DNA of 64,000 bases from JAGXKT01 sp964531695 (lineage in GTDB: Bacteria; Planctomycetota; Phycisphaerae; SM23-33): positions 1 to 64,000 of the forward strand of contig CAZHEH010000016.1 in the NCBI GenBank assembly GCA_964531695.1. Reading direction: 5' to 3'. Below the pieces are notes generated by a model. The model was not told the DNA's origin and ran no database searches. It was given only the letters and a program-made list of their open reading frames with translations. Within the stretch, counting starts at the first letter, position 1, and each line of letters begins with the position of its first letter. The position numbers and the translations under genes were made by a program. Below are positions 61,267-64,000 of the stretch, in pieces.

Positions 61267-61848
61267 ATGGACCCTGAGCAGCTCCGCGAGACGATCGCGG
61301 CGGCGAAGGCCGGACTGGAGGACGGATACCGCGGCCTCCTGTCGGCCTACGGCCCGCGGCTCTACGGATACTTCCTGAAGGCGACGGGCAACAGCCACGA
61401 CGCCGAGGATCTGCTCAGCGACCTGACGTTGCGGCTGGTCCGCGTGCTGAGCCGGTACGACGAGCGCGGGCGGTTCGAGCCGTGGCTGTTCCGGATCGCC
61501 GCGAACATGGTTCGGGACCGCATCCGGCGGCGGAAGGCGAATCCGAGCCCGGCGAGCTTGTCCGCCGAGGGCGACGGTGGCAAGCCGCTCATCGACCGCC
61601 TGCCGGACGCCGACGCGCCCGTCGACGCGGGGCTGCTGGCCGAGGAGGCCGGCGAGCAACTCCGAGCCGCCCTCGACGAGCTGGACGAGAAGACGCGGGA
61701 GATGATCCTGCTGCGGCATTACGGCGAGTTGAGCTTCAAGGAAATCGCCGCCGCCTTCGACTGCCCGCTGGGCACGGCGCTGGCACGCGTGCACCGGGGG
61801 CTGAAGTCCCTGCGGCGGCGGATGGGTGAGACCCATGCAAGCGAATGA
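61267..61848 (+). CDS. ECF-type RNA polymerase sigma factor
   Basis: 193-residue sigma factor with region 2 (LYGYFLKATGNSHDAEDLLS, RFEPWLFRIAANMVRDRIRR) binding the -10 element and region 4 (ALDELDEKTREMILLRHYGE, SFKEIAAAFDCPLGTALARV) the -35. Regions 1 and 3 are missing as in ECF factors. I chose ATG 61267 over 61183 because a TACAAT -10 box at 61194-61199 lies between them. It is followed by a likely anti-sigma factor whose start lies inside its 3' end. It probably responds to envelope stress, given the Spy-like third gene. Confidence 0.9.
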   Translation: MDPEQLRETIAAAKAGLEDGYRGLLSAYGPRLYGYFLKATGNSHDAEDLLSDLTLRLVRVLSRYDERGRFEPWLFRIAANMVRDRIRRRKANPSPASLSAEGDGGKPLIDRLPDADAPVDAGLLAEEAGEQLRAALDELDEKTREMILLRHYGELSFKEIAAAFDCPLGTALARVHRGLKSLRRRMGETHASE

Positions 61849-62401
61849 ACGACAGTACGAACGCGTGGCGCGTTGGCTCGACGGCGAACGGCTCGAGCTG
61901 ACGCCCGAGGAGCGCGCCCTGGCCGAGGAGATCCGCCGGAACGAGCGCTCGCTCGCACGCGACCTGCCGGCCCAGGCGCCGCCCGCCGCCATGCAGCGGG
62001 CCGCGCGGCGGCTGCACGCCGCCATGGCGGCCCGCCCCCGCCCGTGGAAGTGGATCGGCGCCGGCGCGGCCGTGGCGGCCGGAGTCGTCGCGCTGATCCT
62101 CGCCATCGGCCTGTTCGGCGGCGACGGCACGCCGGTCGCCCGGCAACCCCGCAACGGCGCCGAGCCCGCCGGCCCGACCGTGGCCGAGCAAGTCCAGGCG
62201 GCCGAGCAGGACTTCGCCGCGCTCGAGGACGTGGTGGCCGAGGACGAGTACGACGCGATCTCCGAGGAGATCGCCGCCGCGTCCGAGATGGCCTGGGCCG
62301 AGGAGGCCGACGCGATCGAGCAGCAGATCGACGCCTTGGAAGACCGCATGAACGGCCGCGAGACGAACGGCATCGACGGCGGCCGGCCGGATGAGAGTTG
62401 A
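61835..62401 (+). CDS. Probable membrane-anchored anti-sigma factor
   Basis: 188 residues. An N-terminal cytosolic part (YERVARWLDGERLELTPEER) is followed by one membrane helix (WIGAGAAVAAGVVALILAIG, residues ~72-91) and an acidic periplasmic part of about 95 residues (EQVQAAEQDFAALEDVVA and QQIDALEDRM, probably coiled-coil). No zinc-binding HxxxCxxC motif is present. The gene starts inside the sigma gene (14-bp overlap) at ATG 61835; GTG 61826 is an alternative. The arrangement is that of an ECF/anti-sigma pair; binding is inferred. Confidence 0.72.
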   Translation: MQANERQYERVARWLDGERLELTPEERALAEEIRRNERSLARDLPAQAPPAAMQRAARRLHAAMAARPRPWKWIGAGAAVAAGVVALILAIGLFGGDGTPVARQPRNGAEPAGPTVAEQVQAAEQDFAALEDVVAEDEYDAISEEIAAASEMAWAEEADAIEQQIDALEDRMNGRETNGIDGGRPDES

Positions 62402-62429
62402 GAATGTCCCGATGAGGACCGGAACCATG

Positions 62430-63194
62430 TCACGAAACACGATTCTCGCGATGCTGATCGGCGCGGGGCTCGGCGGGCTTCTGGTGGGCCTGCACGCCCA
62501 CGGGCGCTCGCGGGCCGGCGCCGAGCCGGCCCCCGACACCAGGCCCGCCGACGAAGCGCGGCCGGACGAGGTCCGGGGACCGCATCCGCCGCATCCGCGC
62601 CGGCCGTTCGAGGGCGTAGCCCGACCCACCGAGGAACAGGAAGCCGAGCTGATGGAGTTCCTCAAGGACCACCACCCCGAGGGCTACCGCAAGCTGCTGC
62701 TCCTGCGGAAGCACCGCGCGGAGCGCTACGAGGTCGCGCTCGGCCTGACCTGGAAACTCTACCGGGAAGCCAAGGATGCACCGCCCGAGGTCCGCAAGGC
62801 GCTCGTGCGGCTGTGGAAGACGCGGGCGGAAATCCACAAGACGCTCCGCAAGTGGCGGGCTGCGGCGCCCGCGGACCGCCCGCGGCTGGAGGACGACCTG
62901 CACGAGCTCCTGGCGGACCAGTTCGACGACGAGCAGACCGTGCAGAAGCACAAGCTGCGCGTACTCGCCGAGCGCCTGGAGAAGCTCAAGACCGGCTGGC
63001 ATGACCGCCAGGACAGCCGAGAGAAGATCGTCAAGCAGCGGCTGGAGAGCTTGCTCGACGCCGCCCGCCACGGCCGCCGGCCGGGAGACAGGCGCCCCTT
63101 CCGTGGACCCCGCGACCGACGCGGACGCCGCCATCACGACCGCCACGAGCCGCACCACGACCGGCCGATGTCCGAGGAGGACTCCTCGGATTGA
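62430..63194 (+). CDS. Spy/CpxP-like periplasmic helical protein
   Basis: About 254 residues from ATG 62430 (an ATG at 62412 is also possible). The N-terminal anchor is TILAMLIGAGLGGLLVGLHA. A long charged helical region follows, with repeats of Arg, Lys, Glu and Leu (YRKLLLLRKHRAERYEVALG, RLEKLKTGWHDRQDSREKI). The tail is extremely rich in Arg, His, Gly and Asp. The layout resembles CpxP/Spy chaperones and LTXXQ heavy-metal proteins, though the LTxxQ motif itself is not clear. It is the third gene of the sigma/anti-sigma unit and may feed back on the stress signal. His-rich parts may bind metal. Confidence 0.6.
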   Translation, partial: SRNTILAMLIGAGLGGLLVGLHAHGRSRAGAEPAPDTRPADEARPDEVRGPHPPHPRRPFEGVARPTEEQEAELMEFLKDHHPEGYRKLLLLRKHRAERYEVALGLTWKLYREAKDAPPEVRKALVRLWKTRAEIHKTLRKWRAAAPADRPRLEDDLHELLADQFDDEQTVQKHKLRVLAERLEKLKTGWHDRQDSREKIVKQRLESLLDAARHGRRPGDRRPFRGPRDRRGRRHHDRHEPHHDRPMSEEDSSD

Positions 63195-63747
63195 CGACTC
63201 TCGTTTGGGCGATTGAGGACCGGGCCTCGCTCCGTGCAAGCGCTCCGGCCGCCGCCCTTCGACAAGCTCAGGACTGACCTTTGCTGCAAACGGCGCCGCG
63301 GCAGCGGCCGCAGAAGGTAGCCCCGGTCGTCAGACCGGGGGGCGAGAGCCCCCTGCCCGAGTTCGGAGCCCCGGCGGTGCGATTGCACGCCGCAGTCGCG
63401 CGCCCGCGGCGCGCACCATCGCGCGGCCGAGCCGACCACGGGCTTCGTCCCTCGCCGCCCTCCGCGTCGCCCCGGCCCGCCCGCCGCAGGTCGGACATCG
63501 GAAGCTGCGCCCGCCGTCGCCTCGAAGATTCACCTGGACAATCTCGCTGCTCATCGCACTCTGCCGGACGACGTACCCTTCAAAGCGAAACAACGCAGGA
63601 CTGCCGTGCACATACAGGGCTCGACCTCCTGCCGATCGATGAGTCGTGAGAACCCATGGAAGAAGCACAGGTTGAGCGTGGTTTCAAGCATTCAGTTCCC
63701 AAGCAGGATTGAAGAAGGGCCTGAAACAGGTTGTGTGTCCCCCGATA
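63195..63747. other. Gap with a hairpin and possible transposase remnant
   Basis: A perfect 8-bp hairpin, CCCCGGTC (63321-63328) and GACCGGGG (63333-63340) with a GTCA loop, lies after the stress operon. The remainder has degenerate minus-strand coding signal at 63330-63668. Confidence 0.4.
63330..63668 (-). pseudogene. Possible remnant of an ISL3-like transposase N-terminus
   Basis: The minus-strand frame encodes FEGYVVRQSAMSSEIVQVNL followed by RCPTCGGRAG, which resembles the N-terminal zinc finger of ISL3-family transposases (VQVNLR-D-x-x-R-F-x-CPxCG). After about 60 residues it becomes Arg/Ala-rich without family similarity, and no catalytic part is found. No terminal inverted repeats are visible. 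The identification is tentative. Confidence 0.35.
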
Positions 63748-64000
63748 TCATTCACTGCTCTGTGTGCAGCCCATTATCACCACGGAACACCGGATTCCCC
63801 CCTCGTCCAGGCCTTCGGCGTGACATGTAATAGTGCCAGCCCAATACTCGCCTTCGTAGTAGAACACAGCCATCTGGCCATCGGAGGTCGCGAAGTAGGC
63901 CCTATCAATGATTCGGTACCTCTCCGCACACCACGCCTCAATTCCTCTGATCCACCCAGCAAGCACGTCTGAGCCCTGGGCCTTGGGCTCAGCGGGCGCC
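63748..64000 (-). CDS. C-terminal part of an unknown protein, cut by window edge
   Basis: The minus-strand frame is open from the window edge to the stop at 63748, giving 83 residues. It includes WCAERYRIIDRAYFATSDGQ, then VFYYEGEYWAGTITCHAEGL and a final CSVVIMGC. Base composition is less GC-rich than the rest of the window. I do not recognise a family. A GTG at 63966 would allow a 72-residue protein, but the upstream codons are also in frame, so the start may lie outside the window. Confidence 0.45.
   Translation of the reverse strand, partial: APAEPKAQGSDVLAGWIRGIEAWCAERYRIIDRAYFATSDGQMAVFYYEGEYWAGTITCHAEGLDEGGIRCSVVIMGCTQSSE

Overview
The window is GC-rich bacterial chromosome with short intergenic gaps. 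It carries the marks of a Planctomycetota-type organism, probably an anaerobic or facultative lineage. The marks are a PEP-CTERM secreted protein, pseudopilin-like tails on large exported proteins, a symporter with its small accessory protein, an alginate-export-type porin, several PilZ proteins, a short PheT and a PurS-PurL fusion. This placement is inferred from gene content; there is no rRNA or complete tRNA in the window to confirm it. Mobile DNA is sparse: a 3' half of a tRNA-Thr gene near 4.98 kb and a possible ISL3-like transposase remnant near 63.5 kb.

Layout. 0-1.1 kb: an ArsR regulator and an ArsP-type permease with a clear operator palindrome. 1.7-4.6 kb: a B12-binding radical SAM protein, a palindrome-rich gap with a parS-like site, and a split pseudo-receiver/winged-helix regulator. 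5-11.2 kb: HAD phosphatase, Gfo/Idh/MocA oxidoreductase, PheT lacking its tRNA-binding OB domain, and a class II photolyase. 11.4-18.2 kb: hybrid histidine kinase, symporter accessory peptide, Na+/solute symporter and outer-membrane channel, which together look like an uptake module. 18.2-19.2 kb: a lipoprotein metallopeptidase. 19.4-25.5 kb (minus strand): thioesterase, IorA, IorB, PaaK, tandem-ACT protein and a second PaaK, an arylpyruvate/aryl-acid module. 25.8-30.7 kb: two tandem paralogous exported proteins. 30.9-35.3 kb: YidC, a phosphoesterase, a small membrane protein and a ZIP transporter. 35.5-39.1 kb: SppA-like peptidase, PPK2, and an overlapping Ser/Thr kinase-phosphoesterase pair. 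39.3-44.7 kb: a flippase-like membrane protein, three YcgR-like PilZ proteins in a row and a GAF-GGDEF diguanylate cyclase broken by an in-frame TAG. 44.8-52.9 kb: Ogt, a CBM9/beta-lactamase lipoprotein, CobA-HemD, a fourth PilZ protein, a promoter-driven structured RNA region, a PEP-CTERM protein and a flavodiiron protein. 53-57.9 kb (minus strand): Pgi, PurSL and a GNAT. 58.1-63.2 kb: DinG helicase and a sigma/anti-sigma/Spy-like envelope-stress set. A partial unknown gene runs off the right edge.

Themes. Four unrelated genes (18248, 35471, 44812 and 49482 minus) have the same arrangement: TTGCC at -35, 17-18 bp, a TAnnnT -10, then the start codon 6-7 bp later. This points to leaderless transcription and decides their starts. 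Degenerate 7- and 8-bp tandem repeats sit in the gaps around and inside the IorAB/PaaK cluster and before yidC. Three genes appear interrupted or split: the receiver regulator, the diguanylate cyclase and the tRNA remnant.
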